From the IMG/VR virus record IMGVR_UViG_3300042888_000215, positions 1 to 31,378 of that record: DNA of 31,378 nucleotides; one strand, given 5' to 3'. The DNA is from a virus. The notes under the pieces are model-generated. The model had not been told where the DNA came from. It ran no database searches and saw only the letters and a program-made list of their open reading frames with translations. Position numbers and translations under genes: made by a program. Below are positions 6,477-15,520 of this stretch, piece after piece (position 1 is the first letter of the stretch; each line of letters starts with the position of its first letter).

Positions 6477-9400
6477 TGACAATTCAACCAATGGGACTTC
6501 CTGAAGAACAGAGTGGTTTAACCCAAGTTGGAGACTTAACTCAGGTTTCAGGTTTAACTCAAACTCAAAGCATATTTAATAAAACTCAAAGCGATCCCTC
6601 AACTGCTGCTAAACGTACTCTAGATGCATCTGTTGCGCGTGTTTCTCCTGCTCTTTATGCTGCTGGTTCACGTGCTTCTTTAACTCGTGAAGAAAAAAAC
6701 CTTATTGAAAACTGGTCGCAGGTTCGTGAGAAGCATCAGCAATTAATGAAGATGAGCAATAAAGATGCTGCTGACTCTTTTACTAAGCTTGAACCTGGTT
6801 TTCAGGAAGCTTTAAAACAATATTACAAAATTGATTATGCTAAGAAAAATGATGGTCAAGTATTAATTCAAAACGATGATGTTCGTAAAGCTCTTGGTAT
6901 TGAAAATAGTACTGGTGATGGAAATATTAGTTATGGTGATGTAGCAAAAAGTCCATTTCAATTTTTAATGGGTGCTGCTACTCAGTATGGTAAATTTATT
7001 AATACTCCTGGCAGTATGCTGCAAAACTCTGTTGTTAATAAAGAATCTTTCTGGAGCCGTAGTAACGGTGAAGTAGCCTTTGATGGTAAGTATCTTTATG
7101 ACAATGATTTAGCTGATGAATTAGTTAACAAGTATGGTGGCGCAGAAAGCTTTGTAGCCATGCATGTACTTGCTGGTGATACTCCTGGTGAAATCATTGA
7201 CGCATGGGGTCCTAATGATCCAGCAATTCTTGCTGCAGTTAACACAATGTTTAACGAACAAGAAGCATTTAATGTAATGCTTGGTGAATTTTCAAGAGCA
7301 CAATTATCTCCTGGTCGTATTGCTGGTCGTTTTCTTAATGAAAAATTAGGAATTGATACAAACAACAACACAGCATGGTTTAGTGTTGGAACTGGTGCTA
7401 TTGACTTTGCTTACCAAATTTTTGCTGATCCATTAACCTATTTAACTCTTGGTGCTTCCGCTGTTATTAAGGGTGCAAGCAAAGCAGAAAAACTTGCTAA
7501 CATGGTTAAGTCTGGTGCCGATGTAAATATGCTTCTTGGTATTCCTGAGGTTGCAAGTTACTACGGTAGGTACACTAAGTTAATTGGTGAACTTGGTGGG
7601 GCAATGGCTATTAATGCTACTACTAGTGCAGCTAAAGCAGCTAAGGCTAGTCAAGTTGCACAAATCACAAGAAAAATTGAAATGGATCATGCTGACATTG
7701 CATCTCCAGATGATATTAAAACTTGGCTAGATTATGGTGTAACAGATCTTGATAGTTTTAAAAATCTTTTTGCAGGAGAAGGTGCAAAGGAATGGACTAG
7801 GTTAATTCGCGGTAAAACAGTAAGTACTGTTTATGCACGTGAAGGAGTTGCTTATTCTAAGCGTTCTCGTGAATCTACTATTAAAGTTAAAAAGAATTTA
7901 CGAAATATTTTTCTTGGCAAAGAAGAAGATATAGCTACTGGTACAAGTGATTATGAAAAAGTTAGAGCAGGTTTATTAGGTGACGAACCTTTAGACATTG
8001 AAATTGCAATTAATAAAAAGCAAAATACTTTTCAGCGTTTTATTGAAAGACAAACAAGACTGCATCCTGGGCGTTCTGTTGTCTATCACGATGATGCAAA
8101 TCTAGATAGAACAATAGATGTTTTTAATAAGCAGGCATTCTTAGCTCTTGGTCGTAGAGATCTTGCTGACATGGCTACTGCTGAATTTAGATACCTTCCG
8201 CAAGCTGAACGCTTTGCAATGCATCGTTCTATTTTTGAAATGATTATGCGACGTGAAGGTATTCATGGTTTAGATGGTGGTCAAGCATTTATTGACAATG
8301 CGCTTGAACTACATTTTGGTTCTAAAAATACTTGGACAACCGCAGAAGAATTAGCAATACCTTCTAGGTCTGGAATTACTAACCGACCAATGAGCATTGC
8401 CGTAACTGGACCGCTACATTCTTCTCAGTTTCAAAACTTTGTAACTGCTCCAGACTGGAGAGGTATATCAGAATTTGTTGCTTCAAAGTCTTTGAAAAAA
8501 AATAAAGACGAAAGCTTAGTTGATTACATTCCAAAATTAATTGGTGGTGCCTACAATTCTAGAGCAACTGGTATTGGTACAGATCTTTGGACAACGCTAA
8601 CTCTTATTCCTCAATTGGGTATTCGTACTGCAATTGAAGAAGGCTTTATGTTTTTTATGTATGCCAAAGCTGGCATGATTAGAAATTACAGAACCTCTAA
8701 GCAATATCAGCGTATTTGGCGAGCAGCTAAAGGTGAAGATGATAAGTCTGGTGCAGGACCTATTAAAGCTGGAGTTGAAACACTTTTAGATAAAACACTT
8801 GGTAAAACACTTGGCAGAAGTTTTGGTGTATCTAGATCAATTAGCCAAGAAACGCGAGCAAGACTCCGTAAAGATGTTTTAGAAAACAATAAGGATCTTC
8901 CAAAATGGAAGCAAGATGAACTTATTGGCGAAACCATTCTTGATGCTGCAATCTTTATGCATGGAACAAAACTAGCTCCAGCACAAACTAGATGGTTTAA
9001 AGAACTAGTAATGGAAAACCCACAAGTTCTTCATAGTATTTCACAAAAGAATGTTACAGATAGTTTGCAAGGCAAAACTGCCATACAAGAATTTGGTGAC
9101 TTGTTAAGTGATAGTCAGTTAGATATGGCTATGGACGAGCTTGGTCTTATAGCTCAAGGAGCTATTAAGTCTTTTCAAGTTTCTTCAATGAAAGATTCTC
9201 ATCGCGATATTGCAATGTTTAGAAACTTTACCCGTATCTTTAATGACAAGGGATTTGAAGCACGTAATGGAAAAGATGTAACTAGATTTAGTTTTGCTTC
9301 TGTACTTCTAAAGCACAACGCTGGATTCTCTTCAACTGACTGGGCTAATGCAAGCGATGAATTAATGCGATTAATGGGTTTTGTAAAAAATTCAGATAAT

Positions 9401-11722
9401 GCTTGGGTTGTTGGATTAGGTAAAGAAGATCAAGTTAAAAAGATTTTAGAAGGAAGTCGCTTCTTTGATCAATGGAAAGATCTAGCTAATCCTGCAGATA
9501 AGATGCAAGAATTTATTATTGCTGGTTTATCAGATACTTACGTTACTCTTCATGGTAGTTCAGAAGTTTTTAATCCTAAAATAGCTGAACTGTTTCAAGA
9601 TGTTGCAAAAGGTAAAGATCACCGAAAGATCATGGGTGACATCAGCTTTGAAGATTATGTAGAAGCTACTAAAGGATTTAAAGTTCAAGGTCATATTATG
9701 ACTGATATTAAATTTGATGGCGTAGCTACTGATTTAAGAACTGCAATTCAAAAGTATGGTCAAGATCAAGCCTTTGATTTAATGGCTCGTCAAACTGATG
9801 CTATTACTCGTCTACCTGTAACTCATATGCATTATATTGCGTTCCGAAAGCAGTATGAAGAAACAGAATTTAAGATGGCTGAAGATCTACATAGTGCTTG
9901 GTTAGCAGAAAATAAACTTGCTTCAGAATCTGCGATTAAAAGAAATAAAGAAATAGCAGAAGAGCAAGCTTCAAAGTTTTTTACTAATAAAGCAATTAAC
10001 GATGCAGCTGGACATGTATTAAAGTTCTCTGATAACCCTGCCATGCAAACTGTATTTGCTTACAACATGAGAACTGTTGGTCGTTTCTATCGTGCAGTCG
10101 AAGACTTCCATCGTCGCATGTACCGTCTTGTTAAAGATCACCCACTAGATGTAATCTATCGCTTGCGTTTAATGAATCAAGGTCTTGATGCAGTTGGAGA
10201 TGTACACACAGACGATGATGGCAACAAGTATGTTGTGCTTCCAATGGATGATGTTATCTATAGTGCGGTAGACACAACAATTCGTACATTAACAAATGAG
10301 ACTGCTTCTATTAACCAGCCATTATTTAACGATATTACTTTTAAGTTAACTGCTGGTAACCCTTCATTCCAGGATGATGCTGGTATGCCTTATCTTTCTG
10401 GACCAATGGGTTCCCTTTCCGTTGTTGCCGCTAAATCAATGCTTGGAATATTACCTTTTGATGAAACAAAGAACATTTCTGAAGATTTAGACAACTGGTT
10501 TATGGGTAGCATGGGAGATAATGCAACAATAAGCAAGTCATTAACTCCAAAGTTTGCTAGAAACATATGGTCAATGTTAAATGTTGACGAACAATCTACT
10601 CAAGAAATTTCTGCGCTAACTCAAGCAATTAGTTACAATGAAGCAAACAATATAAAGATTAATCCAGATGATCCTAAGTACAAGTACGCTGATGGAACTC
10701 TTAATGAAGCTTTGTTAAATGAAGATAAAGTTAAATATCTAAGAGATCTACGTATTGGTGCACATAACATTATTGTTACTCGTGCTTTATTGGGAATGAT
10801 TCTTCCATTCTCTGTTCAAACAAAGAACACAAAGGATGTACCTCCATACTTACTTGATAGTGGTATTACCTCTATGCAACAAAGCTTTTATGAAGTGTTA
10901 GATCAAGTAAAAGATAAGTATCCTGATGCTAACGATCATTACGAAATGGCTTTAGCTACATGGATGGGTGAAAATCCTGGTAAGGCTGCCTATCTTGTGT
11001 CTAAGAAGTCTAAAGAAATTCAACCAATTGTTAATTACTCAAATGAAATGCAAGATTGGACTATTGCAAATCAAGATGCAGTAGATCAGTACGGAGCAGG
11101 AGCTTTACTTTTTGCTCCTAAGATTGGTGAGTTCAGTCCAGGTGTTTGGCAATGGGCTTCTGCTGCTGGAATTGCAAAGAACGTAGACATTGATAGTTAC
11201 TATCAAAAAGTCTGGATGCAAGAGTATGTTAATAACTATTACGATCTAGGCGATCAAGAAGCACTAGAACTTAAAGCTATTCCGTTGCATTACACTGCAG
11301 AACGTCGTGCGTTATTAGCAAAGTACGATAAAAAGAAAGCAGAGTTAAAGCAGGGTGTTCCTGGTTTAGAGTTTTATATTCAAAACACAGACAACAACGA
11401 AGCTTACGATTTTGTAAATAACGCTTACAACTATGTTACTTCTCCTGGTGCAGATGCTCCTGAAGATATTAAACAAGATATAGCTGCTGCTTATAATCTG
11501 TACACAGATTTTATTTATAGAACAAATTATATTGATTCCTTAAATGCTGCTAATGGAACAGAACTAAAACGAGCTGAAAAAGAAAAAACAGTTAATGCAA
11601 TTAAAGAACTAATTAAATCTGATTCTACTAGAACTATTGAGCAGTATTACAACTACGGACTAAAAAAATTAATTAATGCTACAACAAGAGATGCTAAAGC
11701 TGGAATTTGGAGAAATGAATAA
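6476..11722 (+). CDS. Giant structural protein, putative internal/ejection protein
   Basis: A 1748-aa protein, the largest in the window, starting with GTG in a TAGTG overlap. The N-terminus has a short repeat (LTQV, LTQVS, LTQTQ within residues 15-32). The body is mostly helical, with hydrophobic or amphipathic stretches near residues 305-327 (AIDFAYQIFADPLTYLTLG), 700-735 (LWTTLTLIPQLGIRTAIEEG, then FMFFMYAKAG) and about 1430 (IIVTRALLGMILPFS). I see no lysozyme, RNA polymerase or tape-measure repeat. Large helical proteins with scattered membrane-active segments fit virion proteins that enter the cell with the DNA, such as T7 gp16 or N4-type internal proteins, but homology to those is not visible. 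The 434-aa gene follows in a TAATG overlap. The function is inference from size, place and composition. Confidence 0.6.
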   Translation: MTIQPMGLPEEQSGLTQVGDLTQVSGLTQTQSIFNKTQSDPSTAAKRTLDASVARVSPALYAAGSRASLTREEKNLIENWSQVREKHQQLMKMSNKDAADSFTKLEPGFQEALKQYYKIDYAKKNDGQVLIQNDDVRKALGIENSTGDGNISYGDVAKSPFQFLMGAATQYGKFINTPGSMLQNSVVNKESFWSRSNGEVAFDGKYLYDNDLADELVNKYGGAESFVAMHVLAGDTPGEIIDAWGPNDPAILAAVNTMFNEQEAFNVMLGEFSRAQLSPGRIAGRFLNEKLGIDTNNNTAWFSVGTGAIDFAYQIFADPLTYLTLGASAVIKGASKAEKLANMVKSGADVNMLLGIPEVASYYGRYTKLIGELGGAMAINATTSAAKAAKASQVAQITRKIEMDHADIASPDDIKTWLDYGVTDLDSFKNLFAGEGAKEWTRLIRGKTVSTVYAREGVAYSKRSRESTIKVKKNLRNIFLGKEEDIATGTSDYEKVRAGLLGDEPLDIEIAINKKQNTFQRFIERQTRLHPGRSVVYHDDANLDRTIDVFNKQAFLALGRRDLADMATAEFRYLPQAERFAMHRSIFEMIMRREGIHGLDGGQAFIDNALELHFGSKNTWTTAEELAIPSRSGITNRPMSIAVTGPLHSSQFQNFVTAPDWRGISEFVASKSLKKNKDESLVDYIPKLIGGAYNSRATGIGTDLWTTLTLIPQLGIRTAIEEGFMFFMYAKAGMIRNYRTSKQYQRIWRAAKGEDDKSGAGPIKAGVETLLDKTLGKTLGRSFGVSRSISQETRARLRKDVLENNKDLPKWKQDELIGETILDAAIFMHGTKLAPAQTRWFKELVMENPQVLHSISQKNVTDSLQGKTAIQEFGDLLSDSQLDMAMDELGLIAQGAIKSFQVSSMKDSHRDIAMFRNFTRIFNDKGFEARNGKDVTRFSFASVLLKHNAGFSSTDWANASDELMRLMGFVKNSDNAWVVGLGKEDQVKKILEGSRFFDQWKDLANPADKMQEFIIAGLSDTYVTLHGSSEVFNPKIAELFQDVAKGKDHRKIMGDISFEDYVEATKGFKVQGHIMTDIKFDGVATDLRTAIQKYGQDQAFDLMARQTDAITRLPVTHMHYIAFRKQYEETEFKMAEDLHSAWLAENKLASESAIKRNKEIAEEQASKFFTNKAINDAAGHVLKFSDNPAMQTVFAYNMRTVGRFYRAVEDFHRRMYRLVKDHPLDVIYRLRLMNQGLDAVGDVHTDDDGNKYVVLPMDDVIYSAVDTTIRTLTNETASINQPLFNDITFKLTAGNPSFQDDAGMPYLSGPMGSLSVVAAKSMLGILPFDETKNISEDLDNWFMGSMGDNATISKSLTPKFARNIWSMLNVDEQSTQEISALTQAISYNEANNIKINPDDPKYKYADGTLNEALLNEDKVKYLRDLRIGAHNIIVTRALLGMILPFSVQTKNTKDVPPYLLDSGITSMQQSFYEVLDQVKDKYPDANDHYEMALATWMGENPGKAAYLVSKKSKEIQPIVNYSNEMQDWTIANQDAVDQYGAGALLFAPKIGEFSPGVWQWASAAGIAKNVDIDSYYQKVWMQEYVNNYYDLGDQEALELKAIPLHYTAERRALLAKYDKKKAELKQGVPGLEFYIQNTDNNEAYDFVNNAYNYVTSPGADAPEDIKQDIAAAYNLYTDFIYRTNYIDSLNAANGTELKRAEKEKTVNAIKELIKSDSTRTIEQYYNYGLKKLINATTRDAKAGIWRNE

Positions 11723-13026
11723 TGGCTAATGAAAATGAATATGATCCATTAGAAGAAGCCAGACGCAAAGAAGCTGAAAAAAAGGCAAAGAAAGATGCTG
11801 AAGATAGGGCTCGTAAAAATTCTGGCAGAGATCAAGAAACTCAACAACAAGAGTTATCTCTTACATTTGTAAGACTAGAACAAACTCAAGCAAAAGAACA
11901 ATATGATTTGGCTGCTGAAAAATATGCTGCTTCAAATTCTTCTAAAGATAAAAAAGCTTATGAAGATGCTGAACGTAGGTACTATCAAGCAAATGCTGCA
12001 CTAAGAAGTGCTGGAGTTGACGTAGATCCAGCAACTGGAAAACAGGGAAGCACTATTCCCAAGTATACTGATCGACCTTCTAATCCAGTGGCAAGAGGTT
12101 TTGATCCTTATACAAATACTGGTGCTGCTGGTGCAGATAATCCAGCTGAACGTGCAAAGACTGCTGCAACTGGTCTAGCACCAAATTACATTACAGTTAA
12201 TCCATTAGATAACAATCGTTGGAATAATGCGTTTGAACTTATTCCAGGTACATTTGATCATTACTGGAAACAAGACGATACAATGTCAGTTCCTATTTCT
12301 TTCTTTCCTAACACTGTTGGATCAATTTACCAAAAAGAAGATGGAAGTCCAGAAACTCAAAACGAAGCAGTGACTCGTATTGTTGATGAGTATGCTAACG
12401 CTGGCAAGATGAATGAACTTCGTGATTTATTTGTAACTAGCAAAATTGCAAACAGTCCAGCCGAACAATTTCTTATGGCTCAAGCAAGCAAGGCTCCTAA
12501 TTCGGGATACAGTATAGATCAAAATACAAGAGAACTACTTGTACGAGCACTTCAATTTGGAACTCACTATAACGCAACCGCATTAAGAGCAGGTCAAAAG
12601 CCTGCAACTTTTATTGATTTCTTAAAGGCTTACAAGGGTGAGTTAAATCAAAAGTATGGTAGCGAAGGTGGCGGTGGTGGTACACCAAGACGTACCGTTA
12701 GCATTAACAAACAAGTATTTACTCCAGAAGAACTTGAATTAAATATTGATGCGTTCTTCCAAGAATACACTGGTCAAGGTGCAAGTAAAGAAGATGTTGA
12801 CTACCTTACTAGGCGGTTAAATGCTCAACCTTCACAAAAAACTGTGACTACTCGTAGCGGTAATACAACAACATCTACTACTAGTGGTGGAGTTTCCCAA
12901 CAAGAACAACAGTTGGCAATGCGAGAGATGGCTTTAGAGGATCCTGAAGCAGAGTCTTATAACAAAGCAACTACATATTTAAATTACTTCCGCGAAGCTC
13001 TAGCTTCTCCGATTCAGCTAGGTTAA
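11722..13026 (+). CDS. Putative internal virion protein (434 aa)
   Basis: The N-terminus (residues 5-90) is a highly charged helix, probably a coiled coil (EEARRKEAEKKAKKDAED). A mixed middle domain follows, then a pentaglycine linker (about residues 313-320), a helical segment (FTPEELELNIDAFFQEYTGQ) and a Ser/Thr-rich stretch (TTRSGNTTTSTTSGG). It is coupled to the giant gene upstream by TAATG, and the next ATG follows one base after its stop. The four-gene block 6476-14904 looks like one functional unit made in fixed ratio. No known domain is recognised; internal core or ejection protein is the likeliest role. Confidence 0.5.
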   Translation: MANENEYDPLEEARRKEAEKKAKKDAEDRARKNSGRDQETQQQELSLTFVRLEQTQAKEQYDLAAEKYAASNSSKDKKAYEDAERRYYQANAALRSAGVDVDPATGKQGSTIPKYTDRPSNPVARGFDPYTNTGAAGADNPAERAKTAATGLAPNYITVNPLDNNRWNNAFELIPGTFDHYWKQDDTMSVPISFFPNTVGSIYQKEDGSPETQNEAVTRIVDEYANAGKMNELRDLFVTSKIANSPAEQFLMAQASKAPNSGYSIDQNTRELLVRALQFGTHYNATALRAGQKPATFIDFLKAYKGELNQKYGSEGGGGGTPRRTVSINKQVFTPEELELNIDAFFQEYTGQGASKEDVDYLTRRLNAQPSQKTVTTRSGNTTTSTTSGGVSQQEQQLAMREMALEDPEAESYNKATTYLNYFREALASPIQLG

Positions 13027-13027
13027 T

Positions 13028-14095
13028 ATGTCATCTACTACAGTAACTACGACTAAAGGTAACAAGACTGTCTCTAAGACAACTACCAATGAGCAGCCTG
13101 GCAAAGCGTGGATTAAGAAAAAAGGTAAATGGGTTAAGCCACCTATGCCAGCAGGTAATCCAGCTGATTACGCCTGGGATAATGCTGATGGTTGGGTAAG
13201 TAAAGAAACTGCTGCAGAAGTATATGCTTATCCATTAGCTGTAATTAAATCTGATCCAGAACTTGAAGCTCTTTTTAATGAAGCATGGGCTGCACAAAAA
13301 AGTGGTCAAGAGTGGAATAAAGAAAAGTTTACTGTAAGGCTTCAAGGCACTAGATGGTACAGTTCAAAAAGTGTAAAAGAACGAGAGTACTACACTTTAG
13401 CAAATGATCCTGCTCAAGCAGCAGAATTCAGCAGGCAAGTTAATGCTAAAAAACAAAGTGTTGTTTCTTCAGCAAGAGCAAGTGGTATTAATTTATCTGA
13501 TGCTCAAATTAATACTTTAACAACTGATGCTTTGCGTCTAGGTCAAACAGACGAACAACTTGCTTCCATTCTTGTTGACTATGTTAACTATCAAACTTCA
13601 GACGTTACTCAAGCTGCTGGATCTTTGTTTGGTAAAGCAGGCGATGCAGAAGACAGCATTAGAAACTGGGCTAAGCGTAATGGTGTTACTGTTTCTGATA
13701 CTTATGTTCTTAATCAGGTACGTCAAGCTGGTAGGAATGTAGTTGATGGTGCATGGGATACCAGTACAGCACAAGATTCAATTACTAATATGGCTAAGCA
13801 ACAGTACTCTCATTGGGCTACTCAACTAGATGGTATTACATCTTTAGATGATTTAGCTCAAGGTTTTAAAAATACTATTTCTACTGAAATGGATATGGAC
13901 TTTAATAACTTAGACATGGATAACGAATTAGTTAGAAATGCAATGCTTGCTAAAGATGATAGAGATCAACCAATTAATCAGGAAGCTTTACGTAAGACAC
14001 TACGTAAGACGGATGATTGGGCAAACGTATCAAAGAATAAAGAAAAAATTTATGGTTTAGCAAATGATATTTTAACTAAGTTTGGAATGAGATAA
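13028..14095 (+). CDS. Putative internal virion protein (355 aa)
   Basis: The N-terminal 25 residues are rich in Ser/Thr (SSTTVTTTKGNKTVSKTTTN), echoing the C-terminal STT-rich stretch of the preceding protein. Then come a WIKKKGKWVKPPMP segment and a helical body with IKSDPELEALFNEAW, TRWYSSKSVKEREYYTLAND and LASILVDYVNY. I recall similar 'PEL..LF..A' plus 'T.WY' segments in unclassified actinophage and aquatic phage virion proteins (memory only). The end overlaps the next gene (TAATG). No enzyme motif is seen. Confidence 0.5.
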   Translation: MSSTTVTTTKGNKTVSKTTTNEQPGKAWIKKKGKWVKPPMPAGNPADYAWDNADGWVSKETAAEVYAYPLAVIKSDPELEALFNEAWAAQKSGQEWNKEKFTVRLQGTRWYSSKSVKEREYYTLANDPAQAAEFSRQVNAKKQSVVSSARASGINLSDAQINTLTTDALRLGQTDEQLASILVDYVNYQTSDVTQAAGSLFGKAGDAEDSIRNWAKRNGVTVSDTYVLNQVRQAGRNVVDGAWDTSTAQDSITNMAKQQYSHWATQLDGITSLDDLAQGFKNTISTEMDMDFNNLDMDNELVRNAMLAKDDRDQPINQEALRKTLRKTDDWANVSKNKEKIYGLANDILTKFGMR

Positions 14096-14904
14096 TGGCT
14101 GGTTGGGAAGATCTTAGACAAGTATTTATTGATAACGGTTTAGGTGAACTTGCTGGAATTATTGCTGAACTTGCACAAGATAATTTAGATGCTCCTACTG
14201 TTATCTATGAACGACTTAGAGAAACAGAAACTTATAAAAATAGATTTCAAGGAAATGCTCAGCGTCGCGCTGCTGGTTTAGTTCCACTTACTGAAGCTGA
14301 ATACTTAAATCAAGAGCAACAGTATGCAAGAACATTAACGGCATACTCAGCTGGTAGCCTAGCTAATAGAGAAACTTATGCAAGAATGATTGGTGGAGAC
14401 ATATCTCCAATAGAACTAAATGATAGATTTGATGTTTCATACGAAAGAGTTACTAAGGCTACTTCTGGACAGGACCAAGCTTTACTTGATGAATTAAAGA
14501 AAATGTATCCTGGAGTAACTAATAATGAATTAGCAACCAGTCTTATTCTTGGACGAGAAGGATCTAAGTTCCTTGATACCCGTCTTAATATTGCAGAAGT
14601 TAAAGCAGCAGAAACTGAAGTTGGTATTACATCCGTTCTTGGAGCTGAATCACTTTCTAACCTTAGCCGTTCTGAAGCACGTGTCGGACTATCTAAGGTT
14701 GCTGCACAAAAATCTGGCATTGAACAAGCATCTCGTGCGTTTGGTGAAGTTAGCACTGAAGGTTTGCAACGAGAACTTGAGCAGGAAAATCTTCTTGGCA
14801 TGCAGAGTAAGCGTACAAAGCGTTTAGCTTCTCAAGCTAGAGCAGAATTTACTGGAACTTCAGGCGTTAAAACTGGATCATTGGGTCGTAAGGCTCAAGT
14901 ATAA
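14095..14904 (+). CDS. Putative internal virion protein (269 aa)
   Basis: A helical protein, hydrophobic near the N-terminus (LGELAGIIAEL), with a characteristic segment around residues 42-80: YERLRETETYKNRFQGN, then RRAAGLVPLTEAEYLNQEQQ. This 'YK.RF...R..GL..L.EAEYL..E' pattern recurs, as I remember it, in virion proteins of many unclassified phages. The C-terminal third is repetitive in Ala, Glu and Ser helices and ends basic (KRTKRLASQARAEF, GRKAQV). It closes the internal-protein block; a 117-base leader with two stem-loops separates it from the scaffold gene. Confidence 0.5.
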   Translation: MAGWEDLRQVFIDNGLGELAGIIAELAQDNLDAPTVIYERLRETETYKNRFQGNAQRRAAGLVPLTEAEYLNQEQQYARTLTAYSAGSLANRETYARMIGGDISPIELNDRFDVSYERVTKATSGQDQALLDELKKMYPGVTNNELATSLILGREGSKFLDTRLNIAEVKAAETEVGITSVLGAESLSNLSRSEARVGLSKVAAQKSGIEQASRAFGEVSTEGLQRELEQENLLGMQSKRTKRLASQARAEFTGTSGVKTGSLGRKAQV

Positions 14905-14909
14905 ACTCT

Positions 14910-14980
14910 CGTTGGATCAACCAGCCCCAACGATGTAACAGACTGGTAGTGGAAGCCAAGCTATATTCCCCGTATAGCTT
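14910..14980 (+). promoter_or_regulatory. Two stem-loops in the scaffold/capsid leader
   Basis: CGTTGG (14910-14915) pairs with CCAACG (14927-14932). AAGCTATA (14958-14965) pairs perfectly with TATAGCTT (14973-14980) around TTCCCCG. Neither is followed by a U-tract. This is one of the few real gaps in the late operon (14905-15021) and sits just before the two genes needed in highest amount, so a processing or stability role for the scaffold-capsid transcript is plausible. No convincing -35/-10 pair is seen. Confidence 0.45.
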
Positions 14981-15021
14981 TGTGGTCTGCGCTCAACTAA
15001 TGAATAAGGGAGATAGTTACG

Positions 15022-15486
15022 ATGAGTAACAACAATGAATGGTACGACGAAGATGACGACTTCTCAGAAGATGATCAAACTGGTGGGTTACAAAACCTAC
15101 GTAAGGCTGATCGCGCTAAGTCTAAGCGTATCAAGGAACTAGAAGCTGAATTAGATGGTTTACGTAGCTTTCAACGTCAGTCTGTCGTCAGTTCCGTTCT
15201 AAATGAAAGAGGAGTTAATCCTAAGATCGCTACATTTATTCCATCAGATGTTGCTAATGATTCAGAATCAATTGGCAAATGGTTGGATGAGCATGGAGAG
15301 ATCTTTGGTGTTCAGCAACAAGTACAACAGCCTATGGTAGACCAAGAAAATCTATCTACACTGCGACAGATTGATGCTGTAACAGGCTCTGCTCTTTCTC
15401 CTGACGATGTTAATGACATTTTTTCACGTCTTAACAATGCTCAGAGTGCTGATGAATTAATGGAAATGATTTACGGCACAGAATAA
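15022..15486 (+). CDS. Capsid scaffolding protein
   Basis: A 154-aa protein immediately before the major capsid gene. It has a strongly acidic N-terminus (YDEDDDFSEDDQ, residues 8-19), a charged coiled-coil helix at about 27-52 (KADRAKSKRIKELEAELDGL) and a helical C-terminus (NDIFSRLNNAQSADELMEMI). Size, acidity, coiled coil and position match scaffolds that template procapsid assembly and then leave. AGGGAGA lies about 8 bases before the ATG. No protease is present, so the scaffold is probably released whole. The assignment rests on these general features, not on a conserved motif. Confidence 0.75.
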   Translation: MSNNNEWYDEDDDFSEDDQTGGLQNLRKADRAKSKRIKELEAELDGLRSFQRQSVVSSVLNERGVNPKIATFIPSDVANDSESIGKWLDEHGEIFGVQQQVQQPMVDQENLSTLRQIDAVTGSALSPDDVNDIFSRLNNAQSADELMEMIYGTE

Positions 15487-15520
15487 TCGTAATCAATCAC
15501 ACAACCCCTAAGGAATAATC

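Noticed and set aside
6476-11722. Tape-measure protein or virion RNA polymerase
   Set aside because: No long heptad or periodic repeats with peptidase/lysozyme domains, and no polymerase motifs; gene order is also wrong for a tape measure.
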